A stretch of DNA of 24,544 nucleotides from CAIQPS01 sp964631965 (GTDB lineage: Bacteria > Actinomycetota > Thermoleophilia > RBG-16-64-13). Made by a program: the position numbers and the translations under genes. The stretch spans positions 1 to 24,544 of the forward strand of contig CAZWAR010000040.1 in the NCBI GenBank assembly GCA_964631965.1. The letters run 5' to 3'. Positions 15,289 through 23,243 of this stretch are shown in pieces. Each line of letters starts with the position of its first letter. Position 1 is the first letter of the stretch. Below the pieces are notes generated by a model. It was not told the DNA's origin. It saw only the letters and a list, made by a program, of their open reading frames with translations, and made no database searches.

Positions 15289-15902
15289 CGGTTTTTCTCA
15301 TCGACGGCTACAACGTGCTACACCAGATGGTCGGGCACCGGCACCTGCGGGGAGGCGGTGGCTTCCGAGGGCATCAGGGACGCACCCGCGACGCCGGGGC
15401 TTTGTCCAGTGAACCGGGATCTCCTTTCGGGCGCGGCGATCTCGACCTGGAGGAGGCGAGAAAGCAGCTCATCGACCGCATCGCGAGCTACATGGGCCGT
15501 TCCTCGGATAGGGCCATCGTTGTCTTCGACTCCCACACCCAGATGTTGCAAAAGCAGGAAAGTGCAACCGCGAACGTGGAGGTGTATTTCGGGTCGTTCT
15601 CCCACTCTGCCGACGCCATCATCGAGAGAGAAGCTTTTACGGCCAGTGCAGGGGAAAACGTCGTCGTAGTGTCCTCGGATTACCAGCTCCAGAAGACCAT
15701 CTTCCGACCCAACGTGATCCGGCGTTCCTCGAGGCAATTCGTGGCCGACCTGCAAGAAGAAACAAAAAGGATTGCAATTTCTCAGAATTGCACTACAATG
15801 AGTCATCGGATCGAAGACAGGGTCGACTCCGTGACGGTGGACAAGCTCAAGGCGCTTCGCGATTCGCTGGTCGGGAAGCCCGAGGAGAAGAGCGGAGAGT
15901 AG
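15285..15902 (+). CDS. yacP: YacP/Rae1-like NYN-domain ribonuclease
   Basis: 205 residues. The NYN (PIN-like) fold is shown by TVFLIDGYNVLHQM (D7), AIVVFDSH (D82), VEVYFGSFSHSADAIIER and VVVVSSDYQLQK. In Bacillus the homologue Rae1 cleaves mRNA in the ribosomal A site. Both catalytic-type aspartates are present. Unusually, about 35 His/Gly/Arg-rich residues (roughly 17-52) are inserted between the first beta strand and the LEEARKQLIDRI helix, where the family usually has a short loop. Translation starts at GTG in a GTGA overlap with rlmB. The codons near 15760-15800 are markedly A+T-rich and coincide with the promoter listed for sigH. Confidence 0.9.
   Translation: MTVFLIDGYNVLHQMVGHRHLRGGGGFRGHQGRTRDAGALSSEPGSPFGRGDLDLEEARKQLIDRIASYMGRSSDRAIVVFDSHTQMLQKQESATANVEVYFGSFSHSADAIIEREAFTASAGENVVVVSSDYQLQKTIFRPNVIRRSSRQFVADLQEETKRIAISQNCTTMSHRIEDRVDSVTVDKLKALRDSLVGKPEEKSGE
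15772..15799 (+). promoter_or_regulatory. Intragenic sigma-A-type promoter of sigH with embedded dyad
   Basis: TTGCAA (15772-15777), a 16-base spacer and TACAAT (15794-15799) form a good housekeeping promoter, inside the 3' part of yacP. The predicted start near 15806 gives a leader of about 143 bases before sigH. An inverted repeat TGCAATT (15773-15779) / AATTGCA (15786-15792) overlaps most of the -35 and fills the spacer, a classic operator position. The A+T-rich island stands out from the surrounding GC-rich coding sequence. Confidence 0.65.
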
Positions 15903-15948
15903 CGGGAGCGGCCCTGACCCGCAACGGCTGGTTGAGGGGTGAGGGGCG

Positions 15949-16608
15949 ATGGAAGACGCGGCTTTCGCGAGGAAGATGGCCGAAAAGGCCATTGCCGAGT
16001 GGACCGACGAGGAGTTGGTCGCTTTTGCCAAGACCGGCGATCCCGAAGCAACCCGGCGCGTGCTCAGCCGTTATCACTACTTCGTGCGGATGAAGGCCAA
16101 TTCCTATTTCCTCGCCGGCGGCGACGGCGACGACCTCATCCAGGAAGGCTATATCGGTCTGTACAAGGCCATCCGGGATTTCGAGCCCGGCCGGAGCACG
16201 AGCTTCCGCAGCTTCGCCGAACTGTGCGTGACCCGCCAGATCATCACCGCGATCAAGACGGCGTCCCGCCAGAAACATCTGCCGCTCAACACGTACATCA
16301 GCTTCAGCCACACCCCGGCGAGTTCCGATTTCGACACTCGGACTTTGGCGGATGTCATCCCGGCCGGCCGCACCAGCGACCCGGCCGCCCAGGTGATCAG
16401 TTCCGAGGAGGTCGGGAGTCTCACCGATTGCTTGGTCCGGATGCTCAGCCCTCTCGAATCCAAGGTGCTCAAGTACTATCTGGAAGGCAACTCGTACGAG
16501 GTCATCGCGGCATACGTCGGCCACGACACCAAGACCGTGGACAATGCGCTGCAGCGCATCAAGCGCAAGGTCACCATGCATCTGGAGAGCCGGAGGGTCG
16601 TCCTCTAG
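15949..16608 (+). CDS. sigH: SigH (Spo0H-type) RNA polymerase sigma factor
   Basis: 219 residues, same length as Bacillus SigH. Region 2 reads YFVRMKANSYFLAGGDGDDLIQEGYIGLYKAIRDF and SFRSFAELCVTRQIITAIKTASRQKHLPLN, very close to Spo0H. Region 4 contains LSPLESKVLKYYLEGNSYEVIAAYVGHDTKTVDNALQRIKRKV. In Bacillus this factor drives transition-phase, competence and early sporulation genes; in non-sporulating relatives its regulon is unknown. The ATG follows the purine-rich GAGGGGTGAGGGGCG. The usual neighbour yacP lies immediately upstream. Its probable own promoter and operator lie within yacP (15772-15799), allowing expression separate from the synthetase genes. Confidence 0.95.
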   Translation: MEDAAFARKMAEKAIAEWTDEELVAFAKTGDPEATRRVLSRYHYFVRMKANSYFLAGGDGDDLIQEGYIGLYKAIRDFEPGRSTSFRSFAELCVTRQIITAIKTASRQKHLPLNTYISFSHTPASSDFDTRTLADVIPAGRTSDPAAQVISSEEVGSLTDCLVRMLSPLESKVLKYYLEGNSYEVIAAYVGHDTKTVDNALQRIKRKVTMHLESRRVVL

Positions 16609-16800
16609 CTATCTCATAGTTTTGCTTTCCGCCGCAGAGGTGCTTGAGTAGACATCTGGGATCCCCGATAGTCTCGCACTTGGGGTCTTCGAGCAGAACA
16701 ACCCCTACCACAGCCAGAAGCTCTCGAGGCGAGGAGCCCTCGCGGCCGCCGTCGTGCGGACCACCCTCGGCGGGTCCGTGCCGGCAAGCGCCGCGGCCTC
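16609..16800. other. Convergent gap between sigH and the SDR gene, with a hairpin
   Basis: This 192-base gap separates plus-strand sigH from the minus-strand pair. CGGACC (16757-16762) and GGTCCG (16773-16778) form a perfect stem around a 10-base loop, a possible bidirectional terminator without T-runs. A plus-strand frame across 16680-16800 reads like a short peptide with SRRGALAAAVV, but it has no start or ribosome-binding site and is not called as a gene. Confidence 0.35.
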
Positions 16801-17604
16801 TCAGTCCTTCGGCCGGGGCAGGAAATCGGTGTGGTCCTGCACGAAGCGGATCAACGACCGGGGCGTGTAGCACATGGCCGCGTTGAACACCTTTGCCGCC
16901 ATCCCGGGCACCAGGTTCGCCTTGCCCGCGAACATGGCCCTGACCGCCCGACGAGCGACGTCCTCGGGCGACATCATCACCCTGTACTTCACCGCGGTCT
17001 GTACGGGCGTGCTCGTTCCCTGGTAAAGGTTGGTGGCAACGGCGCCCGGCATCACGCAGGTGACCTTCACGCCCCAAGGCCGCAACTCCTCCCGGAGCGA
17101 AGCAGCGAAACTGCGCAGGTAGCCCTTCGAGCTGCCGTAGTGGGCGATCCCCGGGAACGGCCGATTGGCCGAGATGCTGGACATGAAGAGGATGTGGCCC
17201 CGCCGCCGGGCGCGCATGTCTCGGCCGAAATAGGTGCAGAGGAGAGAGGGGGTGACCACATGCAATTGGAGGAGGGCATTGGCCCGTTCTGGATCGACGG
17301 TTGCCACCTCGCCGAACATGAGCACGCCGGCGTTACTAACGAGAATATCGACGTCGATGCCGCGTTGCCGCACCCTTTCGTGAAGGAGGTGGGCGGACTC
17401 GGGTGCCGCCAGGTCCAGGGCGATGGGATAGGTGTGCACCCCGTAGTCCGCGGACAAGAGGGCCGCGGCTGCCTCGAGCCCCTCCTCCTGGTTGCTCACC
17501 AGCACCAGGGGGTGGCCGCGCCGGGCCAGTTCGCGCGAAATCGCCAGGCCGATGCCGGAGCAGGCTCCGGTGACGAGGGCCCAACCTCCGCTGGATGCGT
17601 CCAT
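16801..17604 (-). CDS. Short-chain dehydrogenase/reductase (SDR)
   Basis: 267 residues, a classical SDR. The cofactor-binding motif is VTGACSGIG (TGxxxGxG, residues 12-19). NAG occurs at 91-93, and the catalytic set is S143, Y156 and K160 (YGSSK). It uses NAD(P)H to oxidise or reduce an alcohol/carbonyl substrate that cannot be named from sequence. SNQEEGLEAA after the second beta strand lacks an obvious NADP-selecting arginine, so cofactor preference is open. The C-terminal third (about 205-267) is Arg- and aromatic-rich, similar to SDRs acting on lipid-like substrates. The ATG shares one base with the stop of the upstream reductase gene (TGATG), so both are probably co-transcribed and may act in one pathway. 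Confidence 0.92.
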   Translation of the reverse strand: MDASSGGWALVTGACSGIGLAISRELARRGHPLVLVSNQEEGLEAAAALLSADYGVHTYPIALDLAAPESAHLLHERVRQRGIDVDILVSNAGVLMFGEVATVDPERANALLQLHVVTPSLLCTYFGRDMRARRRGHILFMSSISANRPFPGIAHYGSSKGYLRSFAASLREELRPWGVKVTCVMPGAVATNLYQGTSTPVQTAVKYRVMMSPEDVARRAVRAMFAGKANLVPGMAAKVFNAAMCYTPRSLIRFVQDHTDFLPRPKD

Positions 17605-18977
17605 CACGCGGCGCCCTCCGGGTCGGCCGGCTCGTTCGGGCGGTAGCAGCGGATACCGTCGCGGCTCATCGAGGCTACACAGCGATTGCAGCGGTCGCAG
17701 TCGCTGGCGGAGAGGATCCCGAACTGCAGGTGCTGTGCGAAGTCCGGGTCGCGCACGCTGGCCCGGCCCACCTGCACAAAGGCGAAGCCTTCGCCCATCA
17801 GACCCTCTATCTGCTCGAGCGACTCCACGCCTCCGATATAGGCGACGGGGATGCCGACCGCGTTCCGGATACGCCGCGCCTCGGGAAGCAGGAACAGCGG
17901 TTCGTAGCGGTAGTGCTGGACCATGATGCGGCCGAACAGCGTCATCCCGATCTTGGTGAGGAGGTCTTCCTGCTGCTCGACCATCTCCTTGACCGGGACG
18001 CCGCCGCGGAGCATGTAGAGAGGGGTGCGGGCGGTGAAGCCGCACGAGGGGACGAGGCCGCTGGCTCCGGCCGCTTCGAACGCTCGGGCCACGGCGACCG
18101 CGTCGTCTACCTCGAGCCCCCGGCGCCAGCCGTCGCGGACGTTCATCTTCACGAGCACCGGGAACTCTGGTCCGAGCACGGAACGCACAGTCGCGACCAC
18201 CTCCACCGGGAAGCGCATGCGGTTCTCGAGCGAGCCGCCCCAGCGGTCGGTCCGCAGGTTGGTCCAGGGGGAAAGGAACTGGCTGAGCAGGTAGCCGTGA
18301 CCGGCGTGCAACTCCACCGCATCGAAACCGGCGTCACGGGCCATGAGCGCGGCACTGGCGAAGTCTGCCAGCTTCTCATGGATGTCGGCCTCGGTCATCG
18401 CCCGGCAGAAGGAGGTACGGAAGAGGCAGAACTTCCGCGATGCTCCCATCGGCCGCCGGCCGATCACCCGCGGACTCGCGAAGAAGCCGCAGTGGCCGAG
18501 TTGCAGGGAGGCAGCGGCCCCCTCGCCGTGCACCGCGGCAGTGAAGCGCTTCAGCCCGGGGACGACCAGGGGGCGCATCCACAATTCGTGGCCGAACGCC
18601 CGGCCGTCTTCGCTCACGGAACAGTAGGACAGAGTGGTCATCCCGACGCCGCCGGCCGCGACGCGCCGGTGGTGCTCGATGAGCCGATCGGTGACCATGC
18701 CTCCCTGGGAGAGGCCTTCGAAGCAGCCCGAGCGTACTACCCGGTTGCGGAGGGTCAACCCTGCCAGCGTGAGGGGAGAGAAGACCGGGGACCGGTCGGG
18801 AGCGGAGTCGGTCGTGTGCGAGGGCGATGTATCCAGGTTCGTGGTCGGGTCGCGGGTTGCGTCCCTGGAAACATAGCACGAGCGGGGCGGCTCCGGCGGG
18901 CGCCCCGGCGGTCCGCGGCTGTGCGCACCGACCAAGTCTCGGAACGTCTTCTGGGCCGGACGGCGTCTCAGCGGCAT
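17604..18977 (-). CDS. Old Yellow Enzyme-family NADH:flavin oxidoreductase with C-terminal Cys cluster
   Basis: Up to 457 residues from ATG 18977. The FMN-binding TIM barrel begins near residue 65 (VFSPLTLAGLTLRNRVVRS) and has SLQLGHCG, the diagnostic HAGHGYLLSQFLSPWTN with TDRWGGSLENRMRF, VKMNVRDG and AYIGGVES. The tail carries C427, C430, C433 and C444 (CxxCxxC-x10-C), resembling the Fe-S ligand set of 2,4-dienoyl-CoA reductase (FadH). The FAD/NAD(P)H-binding second half of FadH is absent, so electrons must come from another protein or from NADH directly. The likely role is reduction of an activated C=C bond. The start is uncertain: ATG 18977 and TTG 18935 both lie outside the conserved fold, and no ATG, GTG or TTG occurs between 18935 and the barrel. 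It is divergent from the alpha-2-macroglobulin gene. Confidence 0.85.
   Translation of the reverse strand: MPLRRRPAQKTFRDLVGAHSRGPPGRPPEPPRSCYVSRDATRDPTTNLDTSPSHTTDSAPDRSPVFSPLTLAGLTLRNRVVRSGCFEGLSQGGMVTDRLIEHHRRVAAGGVGMTTLSYCSVSEDGRAFGHELWMRPLVVPGLKRFTAAVHGEGAAASLQLGHCGFFASPRVIGRRPMGASRKFCLFRTSFCRAMTEADIHEKLADFASAALMARDAGFDAVELHAGHGYLLSQFLSPWTNLRTDRWGGSLENRMRFPVEVVATVRSVLGPEFPVLVKMNVRDGWRRGLEVDDAVAVARAFEAAGASGLVPSCGFTARTPLYMLRGGVPVKEMVEQQEDLLTKIGMTLFGRIMVQHYRYEPLFLLPEARRIRNAVGIPVAYIGGVESLEQIEGLMGEGFAFVQVGRASVRDPDFAQHLQFGILSASDCDRCNRCVASMSRDGIRCYRPNEPADPEGAA
18870..18878 (-). promoter_or_regulatory. Possible extended -10 element on the minus strand
   Basis: The minus strand reads TGCTATGTT here, a fair extended -10 match in a GC-rich region. 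If used, transcription would start near 18863, inside the reductase frame as drawn, and the protein would need a start codon downstream where only a CTG is in frame. It therefore conflicts with the ATG/TTG starts, and one of the two readings is wrong. Confidence 0.25.
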
Positions 18978-18999
18978 TCCAACCGACTGGAGGGGTGCC

Positions 19000-21900
19000 A
19001 TGAGAGCTTGGAAATTCGCAGCTCCGCTCGCCGTCGCGGGGCTCATGATCGGGATTCTGATGGCGTGCACGTCGCCGGATGCGTCCACCACGACGACCAC
19101 GGTAGGGTCCGATCCGGTCGACGGCTACGTGGCCCTAGTGCCCGACACGCTTCGGGCAGGCGAGACGGCCTCGTTCTCCTTCACGTTGTTCAACGGGAAG
19201 AACCCGGCGAGGAGCGCCGTGAAGGTCGACGTCGTGAGTAAGGACAAGAAGAGCATTCTCGCCTCGAACGAGGGCACCATCGACGGGAAGGGGACGCTCG
19301 CTCTGGCGGTACCTCGGGTGCAGGCGGGCGAGTACCTGGTCAAGATCACGGGTAAGGGCTTCGCCGAGTCGACCACCGTCAAGATCGAGCCGGGGACACT
19401 CCTCTTTCTAGAAAGCGACAAGCCCATCTACAAACCCGGCCAGATGATGCACGTCCGACTGGTAGCTCTGGACTCCGAGTTGAAGCCGGTATCCACGCAG
19501 GCGATCGTCGAGATCCAAGACGCGAAGGCCATCAAGGTGTTCAAGCAAACGGTGACCACGGACGCGTACGGCATGGCTACCGTCGACCTGCCCCTCTCCA
19601 GCGAGCCAAACCTTGGGGTCTGGAAGCTGACCGCCAGTACGACGGGCAATGGGGCCGACGCCAGCGAGGCCTCCACCCAGCTCGATGTGCGGGTGGAGCA
19701 GTACGTGCTTCCAAAATACGAGGTCAAGGCCGAGATGGCCAAGGACTGGTTCCTGGTAAACGAGACCATCACCGGGAGCGTCTCCGCCAAGTACAGCTTC
19801 GGGCGGATGGTCAAAGGTGAACTGAAGGTCGAGGCCTATCGCTACGTAGGTGAATGGGAGAAATACGCGACGTACAGCGCGGACATAGACGGCCAAGGGG
19901 ACTTCCGCATCAAAGCGCCCGACTACGTGGCCGGTGTTCCCGAAGCGGGCGGCCTCGGCAACGTCAAACTGGATATCACCGTGGCGGAAACATCCACCGG
20001 CTACACTCAGACGACCACCCAGTTGCTCACCGTGGCCGCGGTCCCGGTCAACATCCAACTGATCCCGGAGAGTTCCGCATTCAAGCCGGCGCTGCCCTTC
20101 GGAGCGGTCATCGTCACCGAGACGCCGGGGGGCGAGCCGGTGGAGGCCCGGGTGAACGTCGAAGTGAGTTACCTCGACGAGGACTACGACCAAGTGGGAA
20201 GCGAGAGCAAGGTCGTGGAGACCAGCCGCGGCACTGCCCTTGTCGGCCTGAAGCCGCCTGCGAAGGCGGTGCGGATGAGCATCAGCGTCTACTCGGGTGA
20301 CGCGGGCGCCTATCGGGAGTTGTTGGCGGCCTACTCACCGTCCGGGAACTTCATCCACGTGCAGCAGAAGGGCGAGACCTCTCTGGCCGTGGGCGATACC
20401 GCCCGGTTCAGCGTACTCAGCACCGCCGAGGCCCGCACCTTCTACTACGAGGTGGTCTCCCGGGGGCGGGTGGTCTTTACAGGCAGCAGCGCAGGCGACA
20501 TCGGTTTCAGGGTGACGCCGGCGATGGCGCCGCAGGCCAAGCTGCTCGTCTACCAGATCCTGCAGAACAGCGAGGTGGCGGCCGACTCCATCCCGTTCGA
20601 CGTCAAAGGCGAGTATCCCCAGACTGTGACGGCATCGTTCAGTACCCCGGAAGCGAAGCCGGGCGACACCGTGCAGGTGAACGTTCAGACCGAGGGCCAG
20701 GCAAAAGTGGGGCTGGTGGCCGTGGACCGCTCGGTGTTCATCCTCGCTGAGAACCGGTTGAATCTCGAGCAGGTGTTCGCTGAACTCGAAGCTCTCTACA
20801 TGCAGCCGCAGGCCGAACTGCACGAGGCCGAGTGGATGGGCGGCCCACTGCTGTCGCCGGGTGCGGACGACACTTTCACCGACAGTGGTCTCATCGTGCT
20901 GTCGAACAAGAAGGTGCCGGAAGGCAAGGAGATCGAGCAGCCCCAGATGTGGATGGAAGACGGGGTCATGGGCGGCATCGCCCCGGCTCGGGCCGCCGGC
21001 GAGCTGATGACCACGGCCGCGGCGGCCACGACTACCGCCGGGATGGCCGCGCAGAAGAATACCGCCACCGGTGGCCTGGCCGAGGTGGAGCGGGTGCGCC
21101 AGTTCTTCCCGGAGACCTGGATCTGGGACGAGGTGCTGAGCGGCCCCGACGGCAAAGCGACCTTCGACGTCGAGGCGCCCGACTCCATCACCACCTGGGA
21201 CCTGCGCGCCGTGGCCGTTTCGCCGGCCAAGGGCCTGGGGATCTCCGAGAGCTCGCTCCGGGTATTCCAGCCCTTCTTCCTTCAGGCCGATCTACCCTAC
21301 TCGTCCATCAGGGGCGAGGAGTTCCCGGTGAAGATCGCCCTGTACAACTACCTCGACTCGGCGCAGAAGATTCAGGTTGATCTGGAGTCCTCCGACTGGT
21401 TCGATCTCGTGGGGGCTTCGTCGGTGACCGTGACCGTCGCGCCGAACGACGTGGGCAGCGCCGAATTCACCATCCGGCCGACGAGCATCGGCGCCAAATT
21501 GGTGAAGGTGACCGCCCGCAGTACGGAAGCCGCTGATGCTGTCAACAAGAGCATGATCGTGGAGCCGGAAGGGGTGCCCCGCGAGGTGGTGGAAAACCTG
21601 GTGGTGCCGGCCGGTTCGGCCCGCGAACTGAGCCTGCCTCTGCCGGCTGCCCTCGGCCTGCGGCAGTCCTGGGTCCCCGATTCGGCTCGGGCCTACGTGG
21701 CCGTCACGGGCAGCCTGCTGGCTCAGACCATCGACGGTCTCGACCAGCTCCTGCAGATGCCTTTCGGGTGCGGCGAGCAGAACATGATCCTGTTTGCCCC
21801 CGATACCTTCATCCTCAAGTACCTGAAGAGCACCAATCAACTCAAGCCCGAAATCCAGGCCAAGGCCGAGATGCTTCTGATCACCGGCTACCAGCGCGAG

Positions 21901-23241
21901 CTGACCTACCGCCACAGGGACGGCAGTTTCTCGGCGTTCGGGGAGGACGACGATTCCGGAAGTCTCTGGCTGACAGCCTTCGTGCTCAAATCTTTTGCCC
22001 AGGCCAAGGACCTCACCTTCGTGGATCCAGACGTGCTGGCTGAGGCGGCAGCGTGGATCACCTCGGTGCAGAAGAACGACGGATCCTTCGAGCAGGTGGG
22101 ATTCATCTGCCATGAGGACATGATGGGCGGCGTGAAAGGCAAGGACACCCTTACAGCATTCGTCACAATCGCTCTGGTGGAGGCCGGCAAGAGCGACGCA
22201 GCCGGCAAGGCCATCGAGTACTTGGAAGGCCGCCTCGACAGCATCAGCGATCCTTACGGCCTGGCTCTCACCGCCTACGCGCTCGAGCTGGGTAACAGCG
22301 CCAAGGCCCAGCAGGCGATCGACAAGATGATGGATGCCGCGATCGAAGATGAGAACGGTCTGCATTGGTCTAGCGGCCCCGTCCTCGAGGGCGCCAGCGG
22401 CCAGATCGGCCCCGCCGGCCCCGGTGCAGGGCCGCGCCCCGTGGAGGGCATGTCGATCGACATGATCCCGAGCCTCGACATCGAAGCCACCGGCTACGCC
22501 ACGTTGGCCCTCACCGCGAGCGGCGGTCGGGTGGACGCAGGCCGGGCGGCCAAGTGGCTGGTGGGGCAACGGAACAGCCAGGGTGGCTTCGGCTCCACGC
22601 AGGACACGGTGGTGGCCCTGCAGGCTCTGACCGAGTACGCTTCCATAAGCGCCACCGACACGAACATGACGGTGACGGTGACGGCGGGGAACGTGAGCAA
22701 AGACATCAGCATCACTCCCGACAACTTCGATGTGACCCAGGTGGTGGAAGTACCGGCCGGCGTGACCGTCGAGCTGAGCTCCGAGGGTAAGGGTGAAGCG
22801 GTGGTGCAGGGTGTGCTCCGGTACAACATCCCGGAAGCCCCGGTGGCCAGGAGTGTGTTCGACATCAAGGTGGACTACAACACGGCCCAGGTGGCGGTGA
22901 ACGATCTCATCGGCATCAAGGCGAGTGTCACCTTCAATCCGCCCGAGCCGATCAAGGCCGGCATGGTGGTGGTGGACATCTCCGTACCCACCGGCTTCGC
23001 TCCGGTGGCCGAGTCGCTCGACACGCTGCTGACGAACAAGCAGATCAAGCGCTACGACATAGCCGGACGGAAGGTGATCGTGTACATCGAGGATATGAAC
23101 CCCGGTGACACGGTGGGCTTCACTTTCGAGGCGCAGGCGTTGTATCCTGTGAAGGCGAAAAGCACTGTATCTAGTGCCTACTCGTACTACACGCCCGATT
23201 GGAAGGGCGAGACGTTGAGCGAGGCGGTGACGGTGCAGTAG
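19000..23241 (+). CDS. Metazoan-like alpha-2-macroglobulin/complement-family thioester lipoprotein
   Basis: 1413 residues. A lipoprotein signal peptide ends in LMAC (C23), followed by a Thr-rich linker, so the protein should be anchored outside the membrane. Macroglobulin (MG) domains are marked by FLESDKPIYKPGQMMHVRL, VEQYVLPKYEVKA and VGLVAVDRSVFIL. An Ala/Thr-rich bait-like segment (about 649-695) precedes FPETWIWDEV, then PDSITTWDLRAVAVS and LRVFQPFFLQADLPYSSIRGEEFP. The thioester site is PFGCGEQNM with C924 and Q927; the alpha-alpha barrel includes TGYQRELTYRH, WLTAFVLKSFAQA and GGFGSTQDTVVALQAL. A receptor-binding-like domain ends the protein. These strings track human A2M closely. H1038 (CHEDMMGG) sits where complement C3 has its catalytic His. 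Only three Cys are visible: C23, C924 and C1037. It probably traps proteases or tags surfaces. GGAGGGG at 18989-18995 supports the start. Confidence 0.95.
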   Translation: MRAWKFAAPLAVAGLMIGILMACTSPDASTTTTTVGSDPVDGYVALVPDTLRAGETASFSFTLFNGKNPARSAVKVDVVSKDKKSILASNEGTIDGKGTLALAVPRVQAGEYLVKITGKGFAESTTVKIEPGTLLFLESDKPIYKPGQMMHVRLVALDSELKPVSTQAIVEIQDAKAIKVFKQTVTTDAYGMATVDLPLSSEPNLGVWKLTASTTGNGADASEASTQLDVRVEQYVLPKYEVKAEMAKDWFLVNETITGSVSAKYSFGRMVKGELKVEAYRYVGEWEKYATYSADIDGQGDFRIKAPDYVAGVPEAGGLGNVKLDITVAETSTGYTQTTTQLLTVAAVPVNIQLIPESSAFKPALPFGAVIVTETPGGEPVEARVNVEVSYLDEDYDQVGSESKVVETSRGTALVGLKPPAKAVRMSISVYSGDAGAYRELLAAYSPSGNFIHVQQKGETSLAVGDTARFSVLSTAEARTFYYEVVSRGRVVFTGSSAGDIGFRVTPAMAPQAKLLVYQILQNSEVAADSIPFDVKGEYPQTVTASFSTPEAKPGDTVQVNVQTEGQAKVGLVAVDRSVFILAENRLNLEQVFAELEALYMQPQAELHEAEWMGGPLLSPGADDTFTDSGLIVLSNKKVPEGKEIEQPQMWMEDGVMGGIAPARAAGELMTTAAAATTTAGMAAQKNTATGGLAEVERVRQFFPETWIWDEVLSGPDGKATFDVEAPDSITTWDLRAVAVSPAKGLGISESSLRVFQPFFLQADLPYSSIRGEEFPVKIALYNYLDSAQKIQVDLESSDWFDLVGASSVTVTVAPNDVGSAEFTIRPTSIGAKLVKVTARSTEAADAVNKSMIVEPEGVPREVVENLVVPAGSARELSLPLPAALGLRQSWVPDSARAYVAVTGSLLAQTIDGLDQLLQMPFGCGEQNMILFAPDTFILKYLKSTNQLKPEIQAKAEMLLITGYQRELTYRHRDGSFSAFGEDDDSGSLWLTAFVLKSFAQAKDLTFVDPDVLAEAAAWITSVQKNDGSFEQVGFICHEDMMGGVKGKDTLTAFVTIALVEAGKSDAAGKAIEYLEGRLDSISDPYGLALTAYALELGNSAKAQQAIDKMMDAAIEDENGLHWSSGPVLEGASGQIGPAGPGAGPRPVEGMSIDMIPSLDIEATGYATLALTASGGRVDAGRAAKWLVGQRNSQGGFGSTQDTVVALQALTEYASISATDTNMTVTVTAGNVSKDISITPDNFDVTQVVEVPAGVTVELSSEGKGEAVVQGVLRYNIPEAPVARSVFDIKVDYNTAQVAVNDLIGIKASVTFNPPEPIKAGMVVVDISVPTGFAPVAESLDTLLTNKQIKRYDIAGRKVIVYIEDMNPGDTVGFTFEAQALYPVKAKSTVSSAYSYYTPDWKGETLSEAVTVQ

Positions 23242-23243
23242 GC

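Noticed and set aside
15766..15788. Sigma-H autoregulatory promoter (AGGATT ... GAAT) upstream of sigH
   Set aside because: AGGATT and GAAT are present but only about 7 bases separate the elements, where 11-12 are expected. The overlapping TTGCAA/TACAAT pair is a better promoter.
16644..16886. 80-codon plus-strand frame between sigH and the SDR gene
   Set aside because: Ser/Pro/Arg-rich, runs into the antisense of the SDR gene, and has no ribosome-binding site.
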